Assembly (NCBI RefSeq): GCF_001662075.1
Contig: NZ_LYPL01000002.1
Span: 620,001 to 684,000 of the forward strand
Reading direction: 5' to 3'
Source: Rhizobium bangladeshense
GTDB lineage: Bacteria; Pseudomonadota; Alphaproteobacteria; Rhizobiales; Rhizobiaceae
Length of the DNA stretch: 64,000 nt
A program made the position numbers and the translations under genes. The notes under the pieces were generated by a model, which had not been told where the DNA came from, did no database searches, and saw only the letters and a list, made by a program, of their open reading frames with translations. Positions 1 through 8,204 of the stretch are shown here, in pieces. Numbering within the stretch: the stretch's first letter is position 1; each line of letters begins with the position of its first letter.

Positions 1-29
1 ATCCGGTGCAGGCCCTGCGCTACGAATAA
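1..29 (+). CDS. 3' end of LolC/LolE-type lipoprotein-release permease (partial)
   Basis: Only the last eight codons and a TAA stop lie in the window; they read PVQALRYE, the usual C-terminus of LolC/LolE/MacB-family permeases. The stop is 14 bases before the lolD start, so this is the membrane partner of the ATPase that follows. It would be part of the inner-membrane complex that extracts outer-membrane lipoproteins for LolA. Identification rests on a short tail plus context. Confidence 0.6.
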
Positions 30-43
30 GGAATGCCGTCTTC

Positions 44-727
44 ATGAATCGCAACGTCGTTCTCAAGCTTACCGGCGTCGAGCGCCATTACGGGCAGGGC
101 GATACGCTGCTCCCGATCCTGAAGGGCGCGGATTTTTCGCTGTCGAAGGGCGAGATCGTCGCTCTCGTCGCTCCGTCGGGCACCGGCAAGTCGACCCTGC
201 TGCATATTGCCGGCCTGCTGGAGCATCCAGACGGTGGTGAAGTCACCATCAACGGCCATGCCTGCGACGGCCTTTCAGATGAGAAACGTACCGCGATCCG
301 CCGCAGCGAGATCGGCTTCGTCTACCAGTTCCATCACCTCCTCCCGGAATTTTCGGCGCTTGAAAACATCATGATGCCGCAGCTGATCGCTGGCCTGTCC
401 TGGAAGGAAGCGGGCGAGCGGGCCGGCCAGCTTCTCGACTACATGCGCATCGGCCATCGCGGTTCCCATCGCCCGGCCGAACTATCAGGTGGCGAGCAGC
501 AGCGTGTTGCGATCGCCCGCGCCGTCGCCAATGCGCCGACCCTGCTTCTGGCCGACGAGCCGACCGGTAATCTCGACCCGGAAACAGCAAGCTACGTCTT
601 CGACGCGCTCGAGGCCCTGGTGCGCCAGTCCGGCCTCGCCGCCCTTATCGCCACGCACAACCACGAACTCGCCCGCCGCATGGATCGGCGCGTGACGATC
701 TCCGACGGCAGGGTCGTCGATTTCTGA
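44..727 (+). CDS. lolD: Lipoprotein-releasing ABC transporter ATP-binding protein LolD
   Basis: A 227-residue ABC ATPase that powers release of lipoproteins from the inner membrane with its LolC/LolE-type permease, whose gene ends just upstream. Visible motifs are Walker [10 protein letters not shown] at residues 43-51 (with Ala where Gly is common), the signature LSGGEQQ at 147-153, and Walker B LLLADEP at 167-173 followed by the D-loop. Length is normal for LolD. The first base after the permease stop to the ATG is only 14 bases, indicating one transcript. A MacB-type efflux ATPase is the alternative, but the neighbouring permease tail and short single-domain form favour LolD. Confidence 0.9.
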   Translation: MNRNVVLKLTGVERHYGQGDTLLPILKGADFSLSKGEIVALVAPSGTGKSTLLHIAGLLEHPDGGEVTINGHACDGLSDEKRTAIRRSEIGFVYQFHHLLPEFSALENIMMPQLIAGLSWKEAGERAGQLLDYMRIGHRGSHRPAELSGGEQQRVAIARAVANAPTLLLADEPTGNLDPETASYVFDALEALVRQSGLAALIATHNHELARRMDRRVTISDGRVVDF

Positions 728-821
728 TCGATTTCGCTTGGACGTGCACAGTGGTTGCGGGACTAAGACGAAGAGATGACGCCTCTGGCGGCAGGTTCGA
801 ATCGACCCGCCTCCGGCTCCA

Positions 822-1286
822 TCAGGGGATGATCAGTCCGCCGCGATAGTCGAGCGCGTAGGCCTTCCGTCCGTCGACCATGATGCATTCATGACCGCTG
901 AACCGTTCACAGCCGCCTTCGCTGCGATCGACACATCGGCCGAACGGATGGTCGAATTCCATTACGCCGAGAAAGCGGCCCTGCCGGTACATGGCAGAGA
1001 GCGCCGCCTTGATCACTGTTCCCGCTGCGCTGGCATCGATGAGATCAGGCGCCATGACCCAGCCGAAATAATTCATCGCCCAGATCGGCTCGTCGGCAAA
1101 CCACACCACCTCCTGTCCGGCGAAGTCGGTGCCGCCGAAATAGCTGTCGAGATAGCGCCAGCCGCCGCGCTCGTTGCCGATATCGTGAGACCCCGGCCGG
1201 CAGGGCGGGCGCAGCACGCCGCCCCCGACATAGGTCGCGGCCTTGGCCTCTACGATGAAGTCATTCAGCACCGTGGTATCCAGCAT
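822..1286 (-). CDS. DUF5680-family protein, probably LexA-controlled
   Basis: A 154-residue protein resembling the DUF5680 family: it has a conserved FIVEAKAATYVGGG opening, a SYFGGTDFAGQEVVW centre and a C-terminal YRGGLI. No biochemical function is known to me for this family; some members are fused to helix-turn-helix domains, but none is visible here. I start it at ATG 1286 rather than the GTG nine bases earlier, because a strong GGAGG sits right over that GTG and is correctly spaced for 1286. An alphaproteobacterial LexA box lies about 50 bases upstream (1335-1349), so it is probably induced by DNA damage. It diverges from the small membrane peptide at 1567. Confidence 0.75.
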   Translation of the reverse strand: MLDTTVLNDFIVEAKAATYVGGGVLRPPCRPGSHDIGNERGGWRYLDSYFGGTDFAGQEVVWFADEPIWAMNYFGWVMAPDLIDASAAGTVIKAALSAMYRQGRFLGVMEFDHPFGRCVDRSEGGCERFSGHECIMVDGRKAYALDYRGGLIIP

Positions 1287-1325
1287 TATCGTCACCTCCC
1301 TGAGTCACCATGTACGGATGTAGCA

Positions 1326-1349
1326 GAACAATTAGAACATAAACTGAAC
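1326..1349 (-). promoter_or_regulatory. LexA (SOS) box upstream of the DUF5680 gene
   Basis: GAACATAAACTGAAC at 1335-1349 is an exact match to the alphaproteobacterial LexA site GAAC-N7-GAAC (GTTC-N7-GTTC on the other strand). A third GAAC at 1326-1329 extends the array. The site lies 49 bases upstream of the minus-strand ATG at 1286, a usual operator distance. Exact spacing of both half-sites is seen directly; control by LexA is inferred. Confidence 0.75.
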
Positions 1350-1511
1350 AAATGCGGGAGCCTTTGTCGTTGGCGGGATGTGTCCACGTTCCTTGCGGCA
1401 CCGGGCTGGCGAGGCTGCGGCTCGGCATCTCAATCCGTCGCCGAAGCTTTCACCGAATCGTTGCGTCGCCGGGGTCTTTTTCAAACGCAAGCAGGGAGGA
1501 AAAGATTCCTG

Positions 1512-1540
1512 TTGACATTGGAACATAGATCGAACAAATT
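1512..1540 (+). promoter_or_regulatory. Promoter with LexA (SOS) box for the 28-residue membrane peptide
   Basis: A TTGACA -35 hexamer at 1512-1517 is followed at 1521-1535 by GAACATAGATCGAAC, an exact GAAC-N7-GAAC LexA site. A weak -10 (CAAATT, 1535-1540) lies 17 bases from the -35. The operator thus fills the promoter spacer, the classic layout for SOS repression. The start codon of the small peptide is 31 bases downstream of the box. Confidence 0.75.
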
Positions 1541-1566
1541 GAAAACATAACGAGTAAAGGAGAGCC

Positions 1567-1653
1567 ATGACTGACATGATCCGTGATATCGCAGCATTCA
1601 CCTCCATCGCAATGTTCGTTGCCAGCTTCTCGCTCATCGTCATCGCGATCTAA
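1567..1653 (+). CDS. 28-residue SOS-type membrane peptide (SidA-like in size and control)
   Basis: A short ORF with a good ribosome binding site (AAAGGAG) eight bases before ATG. The peptide has a short polar N-terminus (residues 1-7, with Asp3, Arg6, Asp7) and one hydrophobic segment from about residue 8 to 28 that ends at the stop, so it should be an inner-membrane peptide. It lies just downstream of a promoter with a LexA box. The Caulobacter SOS division inhibitor SidA is a 29-residue single-span membrane peptide under LexA; this ORF matches that plan, but I cannot claim sequence homology. It lies 116 bases before dnaE on the same strand and could instead act as a leader ORF for dnaE. Confidence 0.6.
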   Translation: MTDMIRDIAAFTSIAMFVASFSLIVIAI

Positions 1654-1769
1654 AGTTTTCAGGGGACTGCATGACCATCATGCGGTTCGAACGCGGGTCT
1701 TCTTCTGGACATCATCGCCCTCCATGCCGACAATGCGTCTGATTCATTCGGTGATTGGGAAGGCATGTT

Positions 1770-4700
1770 ATGGCGGATACGGTAAAGGCTTCGACGGGTG
1801 AGGCAATCGGCGGCACGCCGGGCTTCATTCACCTGCGGGTCCATTCCGCTTATTCGCTTCTCGAAGGCGCCCTGCCGCTGAAGAAGATCCTCTATAAGGC
1901 GACCGGCGACAACCAGCCGGCCATCGCGATTACCGACACCAACAATCTGTTCGTCGCCCTGGAATTCTCCCAGAAGGCAATGGACGAGGGGCTGCAACCG
2001 ATCATCGGCTGCCAGGTCTCGATCGACATGGAAGACGGGCTGGAGAGCGAAAAACGCGGCGGCCAGCAGGCATTGGTCAAGCTGCCGTCGATCGTTCTTC
2101 TTGCTGCCACGGAGGCCGGTTACGAAAGATTGGTCGACCTCGTCAGCCGCGCCTATCTCGGCGGCGAAAGCAACCAGGCCATTCATATCAGAGCCTCCTG
2201 GTTGGAAGAGGCAGGCACGGAGGGGCTGATCGCCTTGACCGGCGCCCTGACCGGCCCGGTCGACGCGGCTGTCAGGGAAGGCCATCCCGCCCAGGCCGAA
2301 GCGCGGCTGCTCATGCTGAAGCGTCTCTTCGGCGACAGGCTCTATGTCGAGCTGCAGCGGCATGGCACCTACGACAAGCGGCACGAGCAGAAGATCGTCG
2401 GGCTCGCCTATGCCCACGATCTGCCGCTGGTCGCAACCAACGAGGCCTTCTTTCCGACACGCGACGATTACGACGCCCATGATGCGCTGATGGCCGTCGC
2501 CCATAATGCCATCGTTTCCGACGACAGCCGCTTTCGCCTGACGCCGGATCACTACCTGAAGAGCCGCGCCGAAATGGCCAAGCTCTTTGCCGATTTGCCG
2601 GAAGCGCTGGAGAACACGATCGAAATCGCCAAGCGCTGCTCTTTCGTATTGAAGACGCGCAAACCGATCCTGCCGCGCTTCACGGGTGCGACCGACGATG
2701 CCGAGGAGGCCGAACGTGCCGAGGCGGGCGAATTGCGCCGCCAGGCGGTCGAAGGGCTGGACATGCGGCTCGCGACGCTCGGCATGTCGCCGGGTTATGA
2801 GGAAAAGGATTATCGCGAGCGGCTGGAATTCGAGCTCAGCGTCATCGAGCGCATGCGCTTTCCCGGTTACTTCCTGATCGTTGCCGACTTCATCAAATGG
2901 GCCAAGCAGCATGATATTCCAGTCGGTCCGGGCCGCGGTTCGGGCGCCGGTTCGCTGGTCGCCTATGCATTGACGATCACCGACGTCGACCCGCTGCGCT
3001 TCTCGCTGCTCTTCGAACGCTTCCTCAATCCCGAACGCGTGTCGATGCCGGACTTCGACATCGACTTCTGCCAGGATCGCCGCGAAGAGGTGATCCGCTA
3101 CGTCCAGGCCAAATACGGCCGCGAACAGGTGGCCCAGATCATCACCTTCGGTTCGCTGCAGGCGCGCGCGGCACTCCGCGACGTCGGCCGCGTGCTGGAA
3201 ATGCCCTACGGCCAGGTCGACAAGATCTGCAAACTCGTGCCGAACAATCCGGCCAATCCGACGCCGCTCTCCAAGGCGATCGAGGAGGAGCCGAAGCTGC
3301 AGGAGGAGGCGGCCAAGGAGCCGGTGGTCGCGCGCCTGCTCGATATCGCTCAGAAGATCGAGGGGCTTTACCGCCATGCCTCGACCCATGCCGCCGGTAT
3401 CGTCATCGGCGACCGGCCGCTGTCCAAGCTGGTGCCGATGTATCGCGATCCGCGCTCCGACATGCCGGTCACCCAGTTCAACATGAAATGGGTGGAGCAG
3501 GCGGGCCTCGTCAAATTCGACTTCCTCGGCCTGAAGACGCTGACCGTCCTAAAGGTCGCCGTCGATTTCGTCGCCAAGCGCGGCATCAGTGTCGACCTTG
3601 CGGCCATTCCCCTGGACGACAAGAAGACCTACGAGATGCTGTCACGCGGCGAGACGGTCGGCGTGTTCCAGGTGGAAAGTGCCGGCATGCGCAAGGCGCT
3701 GATCGGCATGAGGCCGGACTGCATCGAGGACATCATCGCGCTGGTGGCGCTCTATCGTCCGGGTCCGATGGAGAACATCCCGACCTACAACGCCCGCAAG
3801 CACGGTGACGAAGAGCTGGAATCGATCCATCCGATGATCGACCACCTGCTCAAGGAAACCCAAGGGGTCATCGTCTATCAGGAACAGGTGATGCAGATCG
3901 CCCAGGTCCTGTCCGGTTATTCGCTCGGAGAGGCCGATCTTTTGCGCCGCGCCATGGGTAAGAAGATCAAGGCCGAGATGGACCAGCAGCGCGAACGCTT
4001 CGTCGATGGCGCCGTCAAGAACGGCGTCTCGAAGCCGCAAGCCGACAATATCTTCGAACTGCTGGCGAAGTTCGCCAATTACGGCTTCAACAAGTCGCAT
4101 GCCGCTGCCTACGCCATCGTCTCCTACCAGACGGCCTATATGAAGGCGCATTATCCGGTCGAATTCCTTGCCGCCTCGATGACGCTCGACATGTCCAACA
4201 CCGAAAAGATCAACGACTTCCGCCAGGACGCCAAGCGCCTCGGCATCGAGGTGATCGCCCCATCGGTGCAGACTTCCTTCCGCCAGTTCGAAACCGGCGA
4301 CAACCGCATCTATTATGCGCTCGCCGCTCTCAAGGGCGTCGGCGAATCCGCCGTCGACCATATCGTCGAGGTGCGCGGCGACAAGCCCTTTGCCGGCATC
4401 GAGGATTTCTGCCTGCGCATCGATCCGCGCCAGGTGAACCGCCGCGTACTCGAAAGCCTGATCTTTGCCGGTGCCTTCGATTGTTTCGGTATGGATCGCG
4501 CCCAGCTTTCAGCCGGCCTCGACCGTATCCTTGGTTACGCCCAGCGAGCGCAGGAGAACAAGCTGAGCGGCCAGTCGGATATTTTCGGCAGCACGCTAAC
4601 GTCAGGGCCGGAGAAGATCTCCCTGCCGCCTTATTCGCCCTGGCTTGCCTCGGAGCGACTGCTCAAGGAGTTCCAGGTGCTGGGTTTCTATCTGACCGCC

Positions 4701-5267
4701 CACCCGCTCGATTCCTACAACAACATCCTGCAGAAGATGCGGGTGCAGACCTTTGCCGAATTTTCCGCAGCGATCAAACAGGGCGCGTCCAATGCGCGCC
4801 TTGCCGGCACCGTCATCTCCAAGCAGGAGCGCAAGACCCGCACCGGCAACAAGATGGGCATCATCGTCTTTTCGGATTCGTCCGGCCAGTTCGAGGCCGT
4901 GCTGTTTTCGGAAATGTTGAACCAGTACCGCGACATGTTGGAGTCCGGAAAATCCTTCCTGCTAACCGCGACCGGCGAGGAGCGGCCGGAGGGCATCGGT
5001 CTGCGCATCCAGACGATCCAGTCACTCGAGGAAAAGTCGCTGCAGATGCAAAAGGCGCTGCGCGTCTACGTCCGCGATTCCGGGCCGCTGAAAATGGTCG
5101 CCGGCCATCTCAACGCCAAGGGCGACGGCCTGGTTTCCTTCATCGTCATCAAGGAAGAGGGCAAGCGCGAGGTCGAAGTGGCGCTGCCGGAGAAATACCG
5201 CATCACCCCTGAGATCGCCGCCGCCCTTCGCGCTGCCCCCGGCGTCGTCGACGTCGAGCTTGTGTGA
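1770..5267 (+). CDS. dnaE: DNA polymerase III alpha subunit DnaE (replicative)
   Basis: A 1165-residue C-family DNA polymerase, the catalytic subunit of the replicative holoenzyme. It opens with a PHP domain (HLRVHSAYSLLEGA near residue 20), has the palm motif PDFDIDF with catalytic Asp428 and Asp430, then helix-hairpin-helix and OB-fold regions, and an internal beta-clamp-binding motif QSDIF at 935-939 (E. coli QADMF). I start at ATG 1770, which has GGGAAGG six bases upstream, not at the TTG 15 bases earlier. The length, PHP residues and clamp motif identify DnaE1, not the ImuB-dependent DnaE2. It may share the SOS promoter at 1512 with the small peptide, an inference from spacing only. Confidence 0.95.
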   Translation: MADTVKASTGEAIGGTPGFIHLRVHSAYSLLEGALPLKKILYKATGDNQPAIAITDTNNLFVALEFSQKAMDEGLQPIIGCQVSIDMEDGLESEKRGGQQALVKLPSIVLLAATEAGYERLVDLVSRAYLGGESNQAIHIRASWLEEAGTEGLIALTGALTGPVDAAVREGHPAQAEARLLMLKRLFGDRLYVELQRHGTYDKRHEQKIVGLAYAHDLPLVATNEAFFPTRDDYDAHDALMAVAHNAIVSDDSRFRLTPDHYLKSRAEMAKLFADLPEALENTIEIAKRCSFVLKTRKPILPRFTGATDDAEEAERAEAGELRRQAVEGLDMRLATLGMSPGYEEKDYRERLEFELSVIERMRFPGYFLIVADFIKWAKQHDIPVGPGRGSGAGSLVAYALTITDVDPLRFSLLFERFLNPERVSMPDFDIDFCQDRREEVIRYVQAKYGREQVAQIITFGSLQARAALRDVGRVLEMPYGQVDKICKLVPNNPANPTPLSKAIEEEPKLQEEAAKEPVVARLLDIAQKIEGLYRHASTHAAGIVIGDRPLSKLVPMYRDPRSDMPVTQFNMKWVEQAGLVKFDFLGLKTLTVLKVAVDFVAKRGISVDLAAIPLDDKKTYEMLSRGETVGVFQVESAGMRKALIGMRPDCIEDIIALVALYRPGPMENIPTYNARKHGDEELESIHPMIDHLLKETQGVIVYQEQVMQIAQVLSGYSLGEADLLRRAMGKKIKAEMDQQRERFVDGAVKNGVSKPQADNIFELLAKFANYGFNKSHAAAYAIVSYQTAYMKAHYPVEFLAASMTLDMSNTEKINDFRQDAKRLGIEVIAPSVQTSFRQFETGDNRIYYALAALKGVGESAVDHIVEVRGDKPFAGIEDFCLRIDPRQVNRRVLESLIFAGAFDCFGMDRAQLSAGLDRILGYAQRAQENKLSGQSDIFGSTLTSGPEKISLPPYSPWLASERLLKEFQVLGFYLTAHPLDSYNNILQKMRVQTFAEFSAAIKQGASNARLAGTVISKQERKTRTGNKMGIIVFSDSSGQFEAVLFSEMLNQYRDMLESGKSFLLTATGEERPEGIGLRIQTIQSLEEKSLQMQKALRVYVRDSGPLKMVAGHLNAKGDGLVSFIVIKEEGKREVEVALPEKYRITPEIAAALRAAPGVVDVELV

Positions 5268-5270
5268 TAG

Positions 5271-5345
5271 AGACGCAGATCGCCCTGGGGCGAAGTAGAT
5301 CTCCAGCGGCGAGGTGGATCGCCAGCGGCGAAGTGGATCGCCTAG
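5271..5345. repeat. Imperfect 19-bp tandem repeat between dnaE and the L,D-transpeptidase gene
   Basis: Three full units of about 19 bases built on GGCGAAGTGGATCGCCAGC lie at 5289-5307, 5308-5326 and 5327-5345, with a partial unit before them. Units differ by one to four bases. The array is followed by a small hairpin GGGTAA/TTACCC at 5345-5362. It sits between convergent genes in non-coding DNA. No spacers are present, so it is not a CRISPR array. Confidence 0.7.
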
Positions 5346-5396
5346 GGTAATGCACCTTACCCAAGGTGACGCGCCTCGCGCCCGGGGTGATGGCCG

Positions 5397-6641
5397 TCAG
5401 CCGCGGGTAATGGTGATGAAATTCGTGCCTTCGCCGGTCTCCCGGCCGAGGCCGGTATCGGAGATCGTCAGCGTCGAGCCGGGCGCGATCAGCGCGTCGA
5501 TCTTGCGGCGCGTCTCCTCGGGGATGGAAATCCGGCTCAGCGAACGGGCAATCGGCTTGCCGGTGACGATCGAGCTTTCCTGATTGCTGATCCCGAGCCG
5601 CTTCATCGTCTCGCGGGAGAGATTGTTTTCGAGCGTGATGCCGAGCCAGTCCGCCGTGCCGGCCTTTTCGTCGATCGCGTGCAGGGTGAAGAAATGCGTG
5701 CCGAGCGCCATCCCCGGATCGGCGATCGTCACCGGCGCCTCGAAGACCGGCTTAAACGCCCTCCGCACCATGATGACGCCGTTCGCTGGCTCGCCCTTGC
5801 CGGCCGCGGCATAGACGGCTTTTAGCAGCCTGTCGGAGATCAGGCTCCTGTCTCCGGCAAATTCCCCCGAACGCAGCGTCTTGAAGGCCGTAACCGCCTG
5901 CACGGTCGCCGGGCCGAGCAAGCCGTCCGGATCGCCGGCGGAAAAGCCGAGCTGGTTCAGAAGGGTCTGAATGTCGATCACCGTCTCGCGCAGCGTCCGG
6001 CGCGTGATGAGGATGCTGATCGGCTCGGTTGGCGGCTCGATTTCGAGCGTTGCCATCGGCATCGGCATAGCGGCGGTATCGTTCATCGCCACCTGCACCG
6101 GCTTTTGCGGGCTGTCAGGCATGGATGGCCGCAATTCGACATCCGAAAGCAGCGGCATCGCCGCCGGCGCATCGGGATGGAAAAGCGTCGGATGGTCGAT
6201 CGGCTGCGGCGCCAGCTCGCCGTCACTGATGATGACGGGAATGCCGGGCTCGGTCATCCCATAGAGTATCTTTGCAAAGGCCCCGGGCATGCGCACGCAG
6301 CCGTGCGAAGCCGGATAGCGCGGCACGGAATTCGATTCATGCAGCGCGATGCCAGACCAGGTCAGCCTTTGCATGAAGGGCATCGGAGCGGCCGAATAGA
6401 GATTGGATTCGTGGTATTTCCGCTTTTCGAGCACCGAGAAGATGCCGCTCGGCGTCGTGTGGCCGTCCTTGCCCGTCGAGACCTTCGAGGTCGCGACGAC
6501 CTCGGTGCCGTCATAGACCGCAAGCGACTGATTGTTCTTCGAAACGAAGATCTGCAGCGTGCGCACATCCGCGGCAAAAGCAGGGTGCACGAGTGCGGTG
6601 GCCGACAGCAAGCCGAGGCCGAAGACGAAACGCGAGACCAT
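5397..6641 (-). CDS. Periplasmic L,D-transpeptidase (YkuD family) with peptidoglycan-binding domain
   Basis: A 414-residue exported enzyme that would form or remodel L,D cross-links in peptidoglycan. From ATG 6641 the protein starts with a signal peptide (MVSRFVFGLGLLSATALVHP, cleavage near AFA-AD). The YkuD catalytic domain follows, with SHGCVR at 112-117 carrying nucleophile Cys115 and His113. A PG_binding_1-like segment (IQTLLNQLGFSAGDPDGLLG) lies in the second half. A GTG 33 bases upstream is also open, but starting there would place extra polar residues before the signal peptide. It is convergent with dnaE. The physiological substrate cannot be told from sequence. Confidence 0.85.
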   Translation of the reverse strand: MVSRFVFGLGLLSATALVHPAFAADVRTLQIFVSKNNQSLAVYDGTEVVATSKVSTGKDGHTTPSGIFSVLEKRKYHESNLYSAAPMPFMQRLTWSGIALHESNSVPRYPASHGCVRMPGAFAKILYGMTEPGIPVIISDGELAPQPIDHPTLFHPDAPAAMPLLSDVELRPSMPDSPQKPVQVAMNDTAAMPMPMATLEIEPPTEPISILITRRTLRETVIDIQTLLNQLGFSAGDPDGLLGPATVQAVTAFKTLRSGEFAGDRSLISDRLLKAVYAAAGKGEPANGVIMVRRAFKPVFEAPVTIADPGMALGTHFFTLHAIDEKAGTADWLGITLENNLSRETMKRLGISNQESSIVTGKPIARSLSRISIPEETRRKIDALIAPGSTLTISDTGLGRETGEGTNFITITRG

Positions 6642-6738
6642 GATACCCAACCATACGCAATACTGGTCCGGCACATTATGGGACGAAGTTTAAGGAAGAT
6701 TTTATAGGCTGAGCCAGTTGCCCGACTCACGTGTGAGG

Positions 6739-6839
6739 GCATGTCTCGCAAAAGTGTGCGGGGTTTTGCGATAAAGACATGCGAGAAAATAAAGACCTAA
6801 AGCGTGACAAGCGAATCTGAAGGATCGCGACACGCTTTA
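6739..6839. repeat. Rhizobial intergenic repeat with two palindromes (RIME-like)
   Basis: About 100 bases holding two inverted repeats: GCATGTC...GCAAAA (from 6739) against TTTTGC...GACATGC (to 6782), and TAAAGCGTG (6798-6806) against CACGCTTTA (6831-6839). I recognise the phrase as a dispersed intergenic repeat in Rhizobium chromosomes; the two-palindrome, roughly 100-bp plan matches the RIME class. The last three bases overlap the dinB stop codon. Exact family assignment is from memory and unverified. Confidence 0.6.
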
Positions 6840-8129
6840 TTGATCGCGCTTGTTGCTGCCGAAGGTGTAGCCGGTCTCGACCGTGTTCTTGCCGAACTTG
6901 TCGCGCAGCTTGTCCATCGCCGCTTCGGCCGCCGCCCGCCGGCCCGACTGCCGGTCGATGAGATCGGGCGGATCGGCGCGGGCGGCATCGCCGAGGTCGG
7001 TGACACCGATGCCGATCAGGCGGAATTTCGTGCCGTCCGTCTCCTTTTCGAGGAGCTCGAGCCCGATGCGGAAGATCCTGTCGGCCAGTTGGGTCGGGTC
7101 CTCGAGCTTACGGTTGCGGGTGCGCGTCTTGAAGTCGGCGCTCTTCATCTTCAGCACGACGGTGTGGCCGGCGATGTCGCCTTTCTTCAGGCGCCAGGAG
7201 ACCTTTTCGGAAAGATTGCGCAGGATCGGCACTAGGTCGTCGTAGCGCGAGATGTCGTCGAAGAAGGTCGTCTCGGCCGAGACGCTCTTGGCGGCATCGT
7301 TGAGATGCACCTCGCGGTCGTCGATACCGCGCGACAGGCGGGCGAGCCGCTGGCCGATGCTGCCGTAGCGGCGCATCAGGTCGTTCTCCTCCATCTGCTG
7401 CAACTGGCTGATGGTGCGGATGCCATCCGCTTCCAGCGTCGCGGCAAGGGCCTTGCCGACACCCCAGATCGTGGTGACGGGCCGCGGCGCCAGGAATTCG
7501 ACCGCTTCTTCGCGGCCGATGACGGAAAAGCCGCGTGGCTTCTGCAGGTCGGAAGCGACCTTGGCGAGGAATTTGCAATAGGAAAGCCCGACCGAGACGG
7601 TAATGCCAATCTCCCCTTCGACGCGCCGGGCGAATTTGGCGAGCGTGCGTGCCGGGGGGTCGTGATGCAGCCGCTCGGTGCCGCCAAGCTCCAGAAAGGC
7701 CTCGTCGATCGACAGCGGCTGCACCAGCGGTGTCAGATCCTGCATCAACGCCCGCACCTGGCGCCCGACCCGAACATATTTCTCCATGTCAGGACGAATG
7801 ACGACGGCCTGAGGGCATGCCTCCAGCGCCTTGAACATCGGCATCGCCGAGCGCACACCGTGGATGCGGGCGATATAGCAGGCGGTGGAGACGACGCCGC
7901 GTTTGCCGCCGCCGATGATGACGGGCTTGTCGGCAAGCTCAGGATTGTCGCGCTTCTCGACAGCCGCGTAGAAGGCGTCGCAATCGATATGCGCCAGCGT
8001 CAGCGCATGGAGCTCGCGATGGCGCACCAGACGAGGACTGCCGCAGGATGTGCAACGGCGCGCCTCACCCTTCTGCTCGGCAAGGCAGTCGCGACAGAAG
8101 CCGGGTGTCTTGTCAGGCGTGGGCGTCAT
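6837..8129 (-). CDS. dinB: DNA polymerase IV DinB with N-terminal zinc-finger extension
   Basis: A 430-residue Y-family translesion polymerase. Catalytic acidic residues are Asp49 ([15 protein letters not shown]) and Asp142-Glu143 (SIDEAFLEL); the little-finger domain makes up the C-terminal part. The N-terminus carries an extra Cys4 zinc-finger-like motif, Cys12-x2-Cys15 and Cys26-x2-Cys29, absent from E. coli DinB. I start at ATG 8129, not the GTG 30 bases upstream, because a LexA box fills that interval (8135-8149). No Shine-Dalgarno is visible before 8129. The gene is divergent from the acetyltransferase at 8205 and is almost certainly SOS-induced. Confidence 0.92.
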   Translation of the reverse strand: MTPTPDKTPGFCRDCLAEQKGEARRCTSCGSPRLVRHRELHALTLAHIDCDAFYAAVEKRDNPELADKPVIIGGGKRGVVSTACYIARIHGVRSAMPMFKALEACPQAVVIRPDMEKYVRVGRQVRALMQDLTPLVQPLSIDEAFLELGGTERLHHDPPARTLAKFARRVEGEIGITVSVGLSYCKFLAKVASDLQKPRGFSVIGREEAVEFLAPRPVTTIWGVGKALAATLEADGIRTISQLQQMEENDLMRRYGSIGQRLARLSRGIDDREVHLNDAAKSVSAETTFFDDISRYDDLVPILRNLSEKVSWRLKKGDIAGHTVVLKMKSADFKTRTRNRKLEDPTQLADRIFRIGLELLEKETDGTKFRLIGIGVTDLGDAARADPPDLIDRQSGRRAAAEAAMDKLRDKFGKNTVETGYTFGSNKRDQ

Positions 8130-8134
8130 GGTGA

Positions 8135-8189
8135 GAACAAAGGTTGAACGTTGCGACACTACGCCTTAAGCTGACGAGTCTCAAGAGCA
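8135..8189 (-). promoter_or_regulatory. dinB promoter with LexA (SOS) box
   Basis: GAACAAAGGTTGAAC at 8135-8149 matches the alphaproteobacterial LexA site GAAC-N7-GAAC exactly and ends five bases before the dinB ATG. On the minus strand, TTGAGA and TAGTGT with a 17-base spacer lie just upstream and would place transcription start next to the box, leaving a leader of roughly 30 bases. The box is clear; the promoter hexamers are weaker. Confidence 0.75.
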
Positions 8190-8204
8190 GGGGGAGCTTT
8201 GCCT

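Noticed and set aside
783..824. tRNA-like 3' fragment (GGTTCGAAT followed by GGCTCCA), possible attachment-site remnant
   Set aside because: The T-stem does not pair and the distance from T-loop to CCA is too long for a tRNA; no integrase or element boundary is near.
1659..3389. 576-codon open frame on the minus strand
   Set aside because: It lies wholly opposite dnaE coding sequence and reads as the low-complexity Arg/Asp/Leu-rich shadow usual in high-GC genes.
1770..5267. Interpretation as error-prone DnaE2 because of the nearby LexA box
   Set aside because: Length, intact clamp-binding QSDIF and absence of imuA/imuB point to replicative DnaE1.
5271..5345. CRISPR array
   Set aside because: Units are contiguous, with no unique spacers and no cas genes.
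8130..8159. Upstream GTG start for dinB
   Set aside because: The extra codons would be encoded by the LexA operator, and the promoter would then lie inside the gene.
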